This document shows positions 28,801 to 43,400 of a stretch of 64,000 nucleotides of DNA, piece by piece. The position numbers and the translations under genes are program-made. The DNA is from Trematomus loennbergii (lineage: Eukaryota > Chordata > Actinopteri > Perciformes > Nototheniidae): contig JAAOOA010000127.1 in assembly GCA_012861695.1 (NCBI GenBank), positions 26,612,811 through 26,676,810 on the forward strand, given 5' to 3'. The notes under the pieces were generated by a model. That model made no database searches, had not been told where the DNA came from, and was given only the letters and a program-made list of their open reading frames with translations. The stretch's first letter is position 1. The number at the start of each line of letters is the position of its first letter.

Positions 28801-31800
28801 GAATCCACGGGTTCTTGTCGTGTGCGGCGGCGCTCCAGGCGTTCACGATCCCCTTGTTGTGCAGGCGGGCGAGCTCGGACCCCCAGCGCTGCAGACCCAG
28901 CATGCTGTACCGCACTGAGGAGGCGGAGATCTGGGACTCAGCGATGCCCCCCCCCTCCATGCCCAGCAGAGAGATGCAGCCTGTAGAGCAGGGTGTCAAA
29001 CTCAAATACACAGTGGGCCAAAATAAAAAAATGGGTACTAGTCGAGGGCCGGACTGGTTCAATGTGTATTGCAAAACTTATTGAAATGAACTTATTGCAC
29101 ATATTAAACCTGGAACTAACAAAGCTTAAATGATTGCCTATAAAAACAACATTAAACATTAAATAATCAGTTGCATTCATTTCTTATGGCTCTATCTGCA
29201 GCTTTTCCAGAGTATTTCTTATGATTACATTTCTCCACAGGCCAACAACAGCTTCAAAAAAACTATTTCCCTCAAAGAACAAACCAAACATGCCTGTTGT
29301 CTCAAGAAGAAAGTGCAGAAGGAAACATCCATGTAAACTCAGTGTGCTGCTCTGATGCTAGTTCAAGGCAGATACTTGGCATCTCATCTTGGGTGCAAGG
29401 TCATCAATGTTTGGGGTCAGGCTCTGAGCGGAGGAAACCCTCAGGATGGAGTGAAGGTGTGCGTGCAATATACCGGCGGGCCAGATCTAATAGTAATTAG
29501 AAATGATCCTGCGAGCCGAAATTAAATCTACCAAGGGCCTGATTTGGCCCCCGGGCCTTGAGTTTGACACATGTGCTGTAGAGGAAAAGTGAGGGGGGGG
29601 GATTCTGACAGGAGTGCAACATTTCACACTCTGACCCTAATGCAAATTCACTCACCTGACAAAGGCTGACTTAGCACACACTTCATTTATATGTGTATGC
29701 ATCATTAATGTTGTCTTGTTTTTTGTGGCCTTACTGTTGGCTTTATGCTGTTATTGTCTTCTCAGTATGTTGCCTAAAATCACATTTTAAGTGCTATATG
29801 AATACAGTTATTATTAATAATAATTCTGCTACTGTACGTAAATTCAGAGACAACCGTTTTACATTCTGCAGAATACAAATAACTGATTCCTATAAGAAAG
29901 AGAAATGTATGAGCATATGGTTGCATAGTCAAAGTCTAATACACACTCAGCCATATCTCATACAGAGATCTACTTCACTCATCTGAACAAACCATAAAGG
30001 CATTAAGGCTGCAGATCTTTAAGTCAACTGAATGGAATAAAGTATTGATTTCTCATTAAGCTTACTTTCTATATACTGCCTATTGATCATACTAAAATGC
30101 AGCAGTTGGCCACCTTCCCAATCCTATCATCATTAAGAATGTCTTCATTCAACTAATATACTGTATTTCTACAGGGAACATTATTACTAAGGAACATATC
30201 AATGCCAACATCCCTTTCTTTGTTTAGGTTCTCTTATTTTAACACATGTATTTGACTTTTACTGTTGTTCTATAAGGACCCAATCTATACCTATTTAAAG
30301 TAAGTTCTTTGTCAATATGTTCAGAAAAAAAGAGAGACGACAGTGATTGAGATGAGAATAATTGGCCACATGAAGTTTTGACCGGTGACACTTACGCAGT
30401 TGGCATTGTTTGCCCACATAAGGGGACGGGCAGTGGCATTTGAAGTCTCCCTCCAGGTCCCTGCAGGTGCCTCTGTTCTTGCATGGCTGGGCGGCACAGT
30501 CGTTCACGTCTACAGAGAGAGAAATCCACCGTCACTTACTGAAGTCACAAACATTAACAGCTTACTAGACAACTGCTTCACCATATCTGAAAGTGGATCA
30601 CAGTTAGTTAGAAGTTGAGAGGTCATGCGTTAGAGACAAGATTTGATATCTCCTCAAACTGTTAGTTGAAGCCATGCCAACAGGACTGAAGCTGTAGTAG
30701 AGAGGAAAGAGACGGGTAGTTAATAGACTGTTAATGTAGCCTTGAGCTGCACCAGGAGACTGTGGTCAGGACGTGGAGTATTTAGTGGAAAGGTCCGAGA
30801 ATGAAATGTGTTGAGCTGGTTGAGTGTGAAGCTTTACAACGCATCATTTGTTTTATTTAATTGCAATTCCTTGTGTTGCCTCTTGGTGGCACCCTCGTCA
30901 CAAATCTACCCAGCTCAGAGTCTGTCAGATGAGTCAGAAAGGAGGAAAACTAATCAGCCTCTGAATAACACGTGAAAAAACTCAAACTCTTTTCATCTCT
31001 CCCCGACGAGAGCTGTGTGACTAAACCAGCTTTAAAAACGCACTAGGATTGACCTCACGCGCACATTTAGCTGGAGGTTTAGATGATGGCACACCAAAAG
31101 AAAAGATATCTCAGTCACTGTCTGCAGCTTTAATCCTCAGTGGTTGTTATTATGGAGGCAAATGCACGCAAACTACCCAGGCGCACCGATGTTATGCTTC
31201 TATCCAACCGACACACACATGGCAGCATCTCCCTACCCACATGCTCCCTCTATAAATAGCTCCGTGTCCAAACATTCATTTTCACACAGTCACAGGAAGA
31301 ATACAGTGCTTTTGAAATGGGCATCCATGGAGTCTGGATAACAGGGTCCACATTCGCGACCCTTCTGGCTCTGCAAGCTTCAACGACATCACATAAAACT
31401 GATATTTGTATAAGCAGCTGAATATTTTAAACTCTCTTCACTTTGTAAATAATCTGTGATCAATTTACTTTTTTGGAACATGCTGGTGAGAAGGTAGCAG
31501 ATCCCTCTGTGTACAGATACAAGGATACATTAAAAAGAAAACTGGCAGAATGTGTTGTACTATTTGGTTACATCAGTGTTGGATTAAGATACATGTTATA
31601 AAGATTGATAAAAAGGTGTATTGTTCATTTGCTGCTTAGGGCACACATAAAAACTTTACTTTTTATTTGAGCAGGTTTCTAAACATTGCTCACTCCAGAT
31701 TAAAGGATGACGGACACCTATATCAGGAGTTAATGACAGTCTGAAGGTGTCAATATACTCATGGTCAACTTCTGGAAACATCTGGAGCATTTGATTTGAT

Positions 31801-34454
31801 GCAGATTGACGAAGACATTTGCTGCAGCCACAAAGTGACACAGATCCTGCCTAACCAATTCTGAGACTTTAAACTAGTTTCTATGGGCTTAATCAACATC
31901 AAGCATGACAAGATAAAACAGGCCAAAGGACTATAACTCTTGTCCCTGACTAAAGAATGTATGCCAAAGGGACATAGGTACCTCATAAGGTGGACTACCA
32001 GATGTCCCTAGCCAATAAACTATCTTGAGTCTTCGCCTGCAATAACAAAGAGACGGAGCTGCGTCTCTCAGAGATAACAGGAATACCCCAAGGCCGCATG
32101 CCTGGGCCAGGGAGAGACAGACAGTAAAGAATGATGAACTGGGTCAAAGGTTAGTACCTAAGCAAATATTTCCTTAACACAACTGATTCACTGTAACCAT
32201 GAAATGACTTATAGAGATGATTCAGGATGAAACCACTGTTAATGTAAATGCAAACCAAGAAAGACCATACTGACAGGTTATCATCTGTTACCCATTTAAC
32301 TGGATCCACTGTATCCACTGTATCCACTGTTTGCATATAGGTTTGGGGACATTGCATGTACTTGTCTATAGCTCCAAACAGAAATAGCACACTACCACAA
32401 TATTCAGAGCGTCAATATCTGCCTCAGCATGCAGCTAAAACCAATACAGATCTCATGCAGCTGGTTTGAAATCTGATCCTGATCGATAGAAAGCCAAGGT
32501 CAGCTGGCCGTGCACGTGGCGATCAGCAGAGCATCTACAGCCGGGCTCTGTGCTGCAGCCAGTAGGATCTGGCCCTAGAGAAGACCTCAGCTCACAAGGG
32601 ACTCAAACTGAGTTTTGAAACTACATTTGCGGTGATGTTTATACTTTACAACACTGTGTCCATACAAAGACAAAAAGCTGTAACTATCTGAGGAGCGCAA
32701 CTAAAAAAACATACATATCTATAGTATATTAGTAAAGGTTATAGTTTTATGAACACCAAAAATCCATCTTTTAGTCAAGCTATGTATAATGGGCTGCTGC
32801 AGAAAAAGTAATTGCATATTTTGTAATCACACTCTTTGGGTTTCCACGACAACTAAGTGGTAAAGCATGATGGTAACCAGATAAAAAAGAATATTACATA
32901 AAAAATGGTTCCAAAAGGTTTCCAGATGTGTAATTTGCTGTGTGGACTGGCTGCAGATCAGCAGGGAGCCCCAGCAGCACCCAGAATAGCTCTGAACCGG
33001 ACCTCTGCCAGGGTGACCGTGTGCTGGAGAGGAGGCTACTGATGTCATCAAGTATATTTACAGAGCATCATATTTAAAGCTGTGTTTTCTGAGCGATCAC
33101 TCTGAAGTCTAAAAGATCGACGCATGGTGACACCAGATCCTGTGCACTGGTTCTTAGAAGTTTGCAGCATTATAAGATGTTGTAATGTTTGCGCAGATCG
33201 AGCAGTCTATTCCTACAGTAAATATAGATTCCATACATGTAAGCGGATTGCAGGTTTTTTTAATTATCTTTGGGAACTTTAAGGAAATAAAGTGTCATCA
33301 AACTGTATTGACTTTAGGTGGTTCAAAAAAAGGGAAGCATCAAATGTTGGATTTTCCCCACTGAACATCTGTCTACTCTAGTGTTATCTAAAAAAACATT
33401 ACAGTTACATATTTGATGTGGAGTATGTGGTTGTTATGGTTTCTGAAGGATCTCAAGCGAGGCACTCAAATCCCAACTGCTTTGTGGTCAACTGAAGAGA
33501 AGTTGAAGATGTGAAAATGCAGAACTCCACTCTTGCTCATTTCATTATTTTCTAGTTTAGCAGACCTAGGTATGTAGGTACACATGGCTACATGGGCTTA
33601 CTATAGATCTATGACTTTCTACAGTAGGATTTGTTTACATGTATACCAACTTGATGGCAGAACGTGATAATGAACTGTTTCAGCACATTTAATATCAGTT
33701 TCAGTCAGATCTGCTGTATTGTTACAAATCAATGAGAACACACCTTGTGGCTTAATTGTCTCATGATGTTCTGAAGATAAGGCTTACCTGGAAAGGTTAC
33801 GCCGCACTAGTAAAAACACCCAACAGCTGTTACTTAAGACCATGTTGTGATCCCAGGTAAGCAGCTTTGGGGATCTTATCAATCAAGTTGGTTTAATGCA
33901 GACAAACTAACCGGTGCATGCACGCCAGACAGCACTAGCACACACGCAAACACACCCTGTACTCCTTAGGGGGCATTGAGCCCAGTCTGCCCACACTGCC
34001 ACATCTTGGGAGGAGCCGAAAACTCTCCCAAAACAACTGAACGAGCAGAACATTAATACACAACTCCTTTGGCAACTTGAAAGAAGCAAATGAGTGCCTT
34101 AATCTGTTGTGAAAGTCAAGGAATTACAGAAAGACTCCTTCTCTCTCTGCTTCTATCCATTTGCTTTGGCGGGAAGTAAATGAACAGCAATTGACATTGC
34201 CCTTTCTCTCCTTGCGTCTCCATACACACTCTTCTCTCTCAGCAGCCCCCATAAAGGCTTTTAGGCCAATTTGACAGTACAGTCAGAAGTGCTGCAGTCA
34301 GACCTGAGCAGTGAGTGTGACATTGTCAGGAGGGCAGACTTAATTCACCGTTCCGCCTCCACGTTTTCCGCCCGGCAACAGAAGCAGCGCTGACGTTGCG
34401 AGCGCTCAGCATGGATCGCCACTTTCTGTTGGCTAGACTGGCACAAGAGAAGAG

Positions 34455-34493
<39 letters not shown>

Positions 34494-37400
34494 CAGTGTG
34501 TATATGAGATCATGAGCTGTGTGTGGTTCTTCACGTGGGATGTGCAGCCAACACGTGATTAAGCTTTTTCCAGTCGAGATTTTTTTGCTCCCTTGAATTT
34601 GTTTCTCAGAAAGATTTGAATCCTTTGAGCAGAAGATTATTCGTCAAAGAAAAGCATATTGATAAAAAACATTTTCTTTTTTCCCCACAAGTGACAGCAG
34701 GCCTTGCAGGAGAGGAGAGTGCTATTTTTATTCTATTCCCAAGTCCATCTTCACAACATCTATCTATTTATAGTTTTATAGATGCAGTGGCTTGTGTGAG
34801 GACACAGTATTCACCAATCACAGGCTTCCATACACCAATCACAGGCTTCCATACACCAATCACAGGCTTCCATACACCAATCACAGGCTTCCATACACCA
34901 ATCACAGGCTTCCATACACCAATCACAGGCTTCCATACACCCTCACAGGCTTCCATACACCAATCACAGGCTTCCATACACCAATCACAGGCTTCCATAC
35001 ATCAATCACAGGCTTCCATACACCTCACAGGCTTCCATACACCAATCACAGGCTTCCATACACCAATCACAGGCTTCCATACACCAATCACAGGCTTCCA
35101 TACACCAATGACAGGCTTCCATACACCCTCACAGGCTTCCATACACCAATCACAGGCTTCCATACACCAATCACAGGCTTCCATACATCAATCACAGGCT
35201 TCCATACACCCTCACAGGCTTCCATACACCAATCACAGGCTTCCATACACCAATCACAGGCTTCCATACACCAATCACAGGCTTCCATACACCAATCACA
35301 GGCTTCCATACACCAATCACAGGCTTCCATACACCAATCACAGGCTTCCATACACCAATCACAGGCTTCCATACACCAATCACAGGCTTCCATACACCAA
35401 TCACAGGCTTCCATACACCAATCACAGGCTTCCATACACCAATCACAGGCTTCCATACACCAATCACAGGCGTCCATACACCCTCACATTTGAAAACTGA
35501 GAAAATTGTAGAGACATAATGAACTTTTTAAAAATCAAAATGTCTGTAATATGCATTTGTATGTGTAAAGTCAGTATGTGTAAAGGATGCCAGATAAATG
35601 TTTTACGAGGACACAACGCCTCCACGGGTTTACCACAGTCGCTGGTTTTCTACAGCTTGTCTCCTTATCTGACGCACATAAACCATCGGAGCTGGCTACC
35701 ATGAACCTCCTTGCCCACACACACACACACACACACACACAAATTAGGGAGCACTTAAATGTGTCACAACACTGTCATCGGTAGCTGTGAATGGAAGGGC
35801 GACTCCCTGACCCGGCAGTCCTCAGGGGGGCTCTCAAAAACCAACACGGTCAAATAAATTCCCCTCATCAGGCATTATTTAATTAGTTAAATGCTTGCTC
35901 TGCAGAGGGCTCGTATTCTGGCAGCAAAGCCGACAGAACCTGCCAAAGGACTTGTGAATATATGGATTTTGATGAGCTGTGATTTGTGGTTCTTTGGGGT
36001 TAAAGAAAACACCAACAGATTAGAATGTTTGGAGCGTAAATACGGGCTGGGGAATTCTAAATTAAAATGGATGATAACTTGGAAACAACCCAATTGGCTC
36101 AGTAAGCATATGTATAGTTTCACTGATGAGCCAGCAGGGAGTTACATCTTTGTCTGAGAAAGGACGACTTCTTTCCCGTCTGTGTGTGGACTGATAAAAC
36201 GTATTTTCTGCTGGCCTTGACTTAAGGAGAGATAGTGCTGAATGCCTTCTCTGTCTGTGTGTGTGTATATGTTTTGTGTATGTTTGAAATGCAGCCAAGA
36301 GAACAGAGAGCACCTGGATTCAAGACGGATTAAATACCACAGCGCAAAAACAAACACAAATCATTCTCTCCTCAAGTCTTTTTAGCACTCCGTTACCTTT
36401 TCTCGAACTTAACTCTGCCCCTTCGACACCTAGGATAAAAAGGCATACGTGAACAATCAGAAACAAAACACTCAGGTTCTTCCTAAAAGTCTCACGTGAG
36501 TCCTGCTAAACAACTTGTTTGTGCACAATTGGCCACTGTTTTCCTGCCGCCTCCTCACGCAAACAGTAGCCATCTGTCTCTGTGTGCATGACTGCAGGCA
36601 GCGCATGTTCCCACCGTTGCTTCCCTCTCTCGGGCTGACCCTGAGTGAACCAACCAGGTCTGAGTGACGTGTGAATGAAGCTCCCATAAGGACGGCATCT
36701 GTCCGTCTGGTGGCCCCCGCGAACAGCAGCTGTCTCCATGTTAGTGTGCCAGGTTAGACAGATTAGCCGGGACCGAACTGGACTTGCCAATTACATGTAT
36801 AGGAATGCATATCAGCGGTCTTTATGAGAGAGATTTTAAAATAATAGCCCTAAGATGTGATTTTTTTGGTGAAATGGCATCTCAAATATGCCCACTGATC
36901 TTGAAATGTTGTTTTAACCTGTTAATTTTCACGAAACTGTGTCTCAGGGCTTCTTAACATTTAACAACCTATTAATGTTTCATACCCACTTAACGGGAAG
37001 AAACTCAGCTAACTGACAATATGAACAGTTTTTATCGAAACAGAACACAACTATAACGCCAAGCTTATTATATGTTATAGTTTGGATTCCTAAAGCTTTT
37101 AGTCTACTATCCCATCATTCAAGGGTGGTTTTCACTATAAGTCATGGGTTTTTTTTGGACGGAAACTAGGGCTGCTCGATTATGGCAAAAATCATAATCT
37201 CAATTATTTGGGTCAATAATTGATATCACGATTATTAAAAACGATTATCCATTTACTTTGAAAAAATCAATTTATTGAAAAAGAAAATGTGAACAGTATG
37301 TTTTTAACAGTTGATTACCCTGAACTTTCAACTTAAAAACCAATAATAAAAAAAATAATCGTTTTATTTCGATTATTTTGTTTTCATAATCGCTGCAAGC

Positions 37401-40400
37401 CAAAATCGTAATTGCGATTAAAATAAGATTAATTGAGCAGCCCTAACGGAAACTATAATTTACATTTTTTTTTTACTATGTTCAATCTGAAATTTACTTT
37501 CAAATAAAAACATCTATTTTGATTCTGACTTTTCTACATCCAACTCACAGGTCTATCATTGCTTTGAGAAAAAAGATTATTAATTTACCCGTTTTAGAAG
37601 TGAAGTTATAGTAATTGTTCTGGGAATGTCATTTTCGAGCCCGAGACCTGAAAAACAGGCTCGGGCTTAACGGGTTAAGAGATTCTTTGTCATATCCATT
37701 CATAGTCAGTCTTTCCATGCATAGAGAGGCGAAGTCCCTCCCTTTCCGGGGGACCTCCATGGGACCTTATTTCGGAAAAATTATGTATTGAAGTCAACGG
37801 TTGACTTCAATACATAAGTCTTGTTTTGTGCCACGAATTACACATATGATGTTTGTCAATTTAAAAGAAGTAACACTTTTTTGTGTGAAACCGCTCAATG
37901 AACTACATCTCCCGTCTCGCACCACACACCAAGACGGCCGTCACGTTGGCACATTTCACTTCTTTCTTTCAGAATGAGGCGAAAAGTATTAAAAGAGGTG
38001 AAAATCACTCCAAGTCTGGGCATGTTGAGAGCTGTACATACACACAAGGGGAGTAGTCGGTTCCTAAGAGCCAGCATGCGGGACCGGGATTCTGGGATCG
38101 TAGTCTTTCTAGTTGCGTATTTTTCATAGTCTTATATTTCAACAGTTTTATGACAAACTGTGACTTTTTTGACATGGAAATGATTTTTTTAAGATTGACA
38201 AACATCGTGTAATTCGTGGCACAATTCAAACGGGATCGAAAGATAATCTTTCTCTCCCCATTGACTTCAATACATCATTTTTCCGAAATAAGGTCCCATG
38301 GGTGGAAGTAGATGGGCGGGACTTCGCCTCTCTATTACAGTGACACTACACTGACTCCTTATGATCTGGAAAATGGCCTACCAAAATGTAAATTCACTAT
38401 TAATCTGGTCACAACAAAAAATACTTACAAATGAAATTTTTTTCCATTGATCATGAGATAAAAATCCAAGTCTTCCAAGTGGAATTGATTTTGAATTACA
38501 TGAGAATTAGACTGTTACACATAGTTTCTCAAACAAATTCAACCACATATTGATAGCTATGGAATAGGTTATATAACTGATGAAACTGTTGAAGAGGGAG
38601 CATAGACTCACTGGTCTGGCAGTGGACTCCGTCAAAGCCCGGCGGGCACTGGCAGACGTACTCGCTGAAGACGTCCCCGCGGCGGGTTTGGCCCGTCAAC
38701 TCGCAGGTGCATCATTCTTGCACGGGTTGGGGTGGCAGGGCCCTATTGGACGAAATAAAGTCACATTAGAGGAAGGAGAGGAGAAACATTTAACCGAGGT
38801 TGTACGTAGCGTTGATGTACATTTTAGAAAATTCTATTATCTTTTAGGTCAGCATTTGGTTACATTTTGAGATTTTGAAATGAGTAGTTATCTTAAGAGC
38901 TGAATACGTTCACACTTATCAGAGAATTGGCTTACCAGTCTCAGTCTCATTGCAGGTGTCTCCAGAGAAGCCATCATGGCAGATGCAGATGAACGGAGCT
39001 CCTGCCCCGATCACACAGGTTCCACCATTACTGCACACGTTTATTTTACAGTAATCACCTAGAGAGGGAGAGAGAAGGAGAGGGATTGTTTTAAGTTCAA
39101 AGAAATGTATTTAGTCAAAAACGATTGTTTGTAATTTACAGAACCTCCCAAACACAGACGGCATCATTTTTGTGTCCCCACCCATTATAATAATGTCCCT
39201 TGTGCAATCAGAGACAGATGTTGGGAGTTTGACTTGGCTTAAAGACTCATGACTGATAAGATGTGTGTTTGGTATAATGAGTGAGTAATGTTTATGGCTC
39301 GCAAAACAAAACTGTACAAAGTGAAGTAAACCAAGGCCCATATTTCAGGACAGGAAAAGGGGGAAAAGGGGGCAAAATGCAAGTTGTTTTTGGCCTTAGG
39401 AAGATGTATTCTGCATGTTTTGTTCCTTTTGTATTTCATAGCATCCTAAAGTATTTAAATCACTTTAAGAGTAAAACATGTTCTGAGTATCAGATCAAAT
39501 CATTATTAAAACCTTTCATTCTCTTGCTGTGCTGCTGAATAAAGAGTAAACAGCCTGCTGGACATTGGATGTGTTGGTCTAAACAGCGAGTAAGCCATTA
39601 CTAAACACAACAACACACTGGATGCTTCCACCAGCATCACTGATCACCTGACAGTCTGGCATCTCTCTGGGCATGAGCGAATTCGTGTCAGCTCGCAGTG
39701 GGTCGGGAACAAAGGGAATCAAGAGGCGTGTAGTGGTTTTGAAAAGTATCTAACCTTTGGAAACTATGAGCACATTGTTTACAAAATAATGATTGGCAAA
39801 AATGTATGATACATGATACACGAGTAAGGAGGCCCAGCTCCTGACAAAATGCTGTTGAAATAAATGATAGCACCTAGGATAAAAACATATTGAACAATGA
39901 ACCAGTAATTACATTTTTCCCCAATATAGATGCAGCACATAGCATTTTGGAAGTCAAGGTTTCAATTACCCCGTGTTTGACACTTAGAATATGAAGGAAG
40001 TGAATAATTGGGAGGCTTTTAACACCCTTGAAGACAGGGAAGTCTGTTCCAAGTTAACACTCATTTAGATAATTGTTGAGGAAATTGAGGTTGGACCCCA
40101 AGTTTGAAAGTGGTGGTTGAAGAACCACAGTGTCTGCAATGGAGGCTAAAATAACCCTTACCCATTTCTTTGTGTGTGTTAGCACGATATCTCTTTTAGT
40201 GCCAAAAAAGAAGACTTGTGGGATTAGATAAATATTTGTATAGACTTCTACAGGAAAGAAAATTGTCATTTTAGTCTAAGGGTATAATTCTGATGCCACA
40301 AGGCCAAGGCTGCAAACGGCATTTTGAAGAGACTTGTAACTTCCTGTGCATCAAATCCTCTATATCTTTGAAACCCCAAACTACATACAGCTCTCAAGGC

Positions 40401-43400
40401 TCAGAAGTATATTCAGCACAAACTATGGTCAACAAAGTAGCATTGTTAAAACCAACGCTCCTGCTACCATAGACGAATAATGAAAACATTGTTTGTGGAT
40501 TGCATTGGACATCAGTTCTATTTTAATCTGGAGTCTCTGGATGTATTATCTATAAAAAAAATTGAGAGTAGATCAGGTCAGGTCAGAAGGGACGATAAAA
40601 ATGAGATCCACTTAAACAACATCCTGTTTGTCTGTTTATCGACTGTACTGCACTTCCCATGCATGTGTGGTGTTATCAGTAATGTATCCAGTTGCATGGC
40701 CTTCACAGGACTAGGCAACAGGCTACGTATTCCTTATCCAAAAGTTCCTGCCTGTTTATCTTTGGGAAATAACACAGCCGCCCTTCCTACACAGGCAGAC
40801 AGCTCCCTGCAGGATACCCTTTAAGCACAGAGAAAAATCAAGGTTGGATAAATGACGTGCTTCTAAGAATATTTTAAATGGAACAATCTGACTAATGTAC
40901 TTCTTAATAATGTCAAGAAATTGGAAATAAAAGAGACATCCCACTCAATCTATCTCTGTTATTGTTGCTTTTGGTCTGAAGGGTAACTTAGCCGGGAGTT
41001 TTATTGAGGAAATGATATTTGTGACGTATTAGTCAAGGTTGTCTGCCAAGAGACAGTGGTCAAACCACCAGAGCCCCCTTGAAAATCCCCAGTAATGCGA
41101 CTGTCTGTAAAAACCACATGGGAATGAAGAAAGGGTTGTTTATTCTTCCCATTTTTATAGTGAAATATGAGGTATTTTGACAGGTTTTGCTTCCCGGAAG
41201 GGTAAAAAGAGACACTCAAAAACGTAACATTCAAACAATAAAAGAAGAATGTGCAGTTATGTGTTATGTGGTTTCCGCCCGACATCAACCAGTAACGTCT
41301 CTGCTGTTTCAGAGGAAATCAGAGACTTGTTCTTTCCCGTTATCTTGAGCTGACACAGGAATACAGTTTCAGATAAGCAGGAGTTTATATTCCAAGATAA
41401 ATCTGTGGGTGTAGTTTCAGTTTCATTTATTGAGAAATCGCTGCAGAAAATAGGATTTCAAATTCACAAAAGCTACCATTTCCTCAAACCTCATAACCTC
41501 CAGCTTTACAGACACTTTAAGTTTTATGAGCTCAGGTTATGAGACATTCCATTTCAGCTTCCATCCCAAAAAACAGTGAAGATGAAAAGAATCTCCTGGA
41601 GAGCTCCTGCTTGGGAAATAACCTCTTCAAAATGTAACAGTGATATCTTTCTCCAGAATCAGTGTCTCCGTGTCTGTCAATAGTTGGAACTACTTTCTAG
41701 TAACACAAACCGTCTGCATGGTTAGCTACCAAGAAATATAAGTCAGAAATGCTTTTGTGTTATTTGCCCTTTGAGCTGCTTCAGCTATATAAGGACAATA
41801 CCGAAAACTACTCCATTATCCAAAACACATCAAGTGTGGCAAACACTTCATAGTAACCCTCTTTAGTCTGCATGTGACAATATTGGGCAGTGCTGAAGTC
41901 ATAACCAGCATCAGCATGTTAATGTGGTCTTGATATTTAATTAAATGAGGCGCGTACCTGTAAACATTGGCTGTATTCCCAAAACAATATATTAGCTGTT
42001 TATTATGCAAACACACAGATTTTGATGAGTCTGACGATACTGCCAAAACCACATCTATTTTGTAGACCGCAGAACTAAAAGCACCCAACATGGTGCCCAA
42101 CTTCCTCCACCCCACTATGACACATTTGAAAAGTATGTGGAGTTATGTTTGGCAGGGTAAGCCATTTCCAACGGTTATTGTGCTTTTCCTTATGAGTCAT
42201 GGCTGTGCCTTTCCCATGATTTCCAAGAATGAGGTTCAAATACCAGACAAAAAAAAAAGCTGTTCGAGCCAGAATCACATAATGATTCAGTGCTGCCAAA
42301 AAGAAATAGAATGTGATCCTGCAAAAGCTTGATCCCCAGATATAAGGGAAACAGCTGGGGAAGGATATAATGACAGTTTGTAGCAAAAAATATTTGAATG
42401 CCAACATTTTAGACACCAAATACCCTAAAACACTGTCTGGTATCACACTTCATCTGGGTATTTTAATATATTGTAAGTATCCATTATTGTGTCTGATGGC
42501 AGGAGATACTTGTGCAACCAGAACAAGCCGTTCTGACATTGTTGAACTATTTCCCTTCTTGGTTTAAACACTTGCAACTCTTAGAAAACAAGCCTATATT
42601 TAATAACGGACTATAGCGCCTGGCATTTCGTTTCAGGGGGCTTGGTCTTACCATAAGTCTTGTGTTTACTTTCTGGAAACATACGAGTGGCAGCTCAAAT
42701 GGTGCGTTTCCTGTAGGAGCTTCACAGAAGGAGGAGTTACTACAAGTTCATCGGCTGTTACTGAGAGGATCAACCAGTTATCTGAGTTAAAGCTGACCTC
42801 TGACCATATGAGCCCAGGTGGACAAAACTTTAACATAACCCATTTATACGTTTAAGGAGACATCACAACAAAGACCTCGGGACTGTGTGGTAAAAGCTTC
42901 TTAGGAAGTCATTCAAGGGCTCTGCGCCATGAATGGAGATGAAGAAGAGGGAGCCATTTCAGGACAAAACGGTGGGGGTGGATAAGGACGTTCGTGCAGC
43001 TTATATTAGACTGGCTTTGGACAGAAAATAGCACTTTGGATAAAAATCAACTTGACAGAAGTCAGCAAGCAAGCCTTGATAAAAATCCTTTCTGGGGGAT
43101 GCAGTGTTCTCTGCCAAAGCACGCTATGTGCCATGTTAGGGAAACACACAGTGCACAGACAATTACATTTATATCATCTGAATTCATCTTGAGTTATTAA
43201 AGATGATGTGGAATAAATCAGTATAGTTTGTATTAGGGCTGTGCGATTATGGCAAAAATCATAATCACGATTATTTGGTCAATAATTGATATCACGATTA
43301 TTAAAAACGATTATCCATTTACTTTGAAAACATCCATTTATTGAAAAAGAAATTTGAACAGTATGTTTTTAACAGTTGATTACCCTGAACTTTAAGTTTA

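Larger units (their letters stand above)
30510..38611. other. mfge8 EGF2-EGF3 intron
   Basis: An 8.1-kb intron. It contains GT and CA microsatellites (34458-34490, 35716-35740), a 21-bp minisatellite (34812-35487), a hAT MITE (37167-37445) and a palindromic element (37724-38332). From 31.0 to 34.4 kb I see only AT-rich sequence without recognisable features. Confidence 0.6.

Noticed and set aside
34616..35500. 294-codon open frame (and several on the other strand) over the ITGFHTP repeats
   Set aside because: Produced by a 21-bp tandem repeat inside an mfge8 intron; no start context, splice signals or domain, and equivalent frames exist on both strands.
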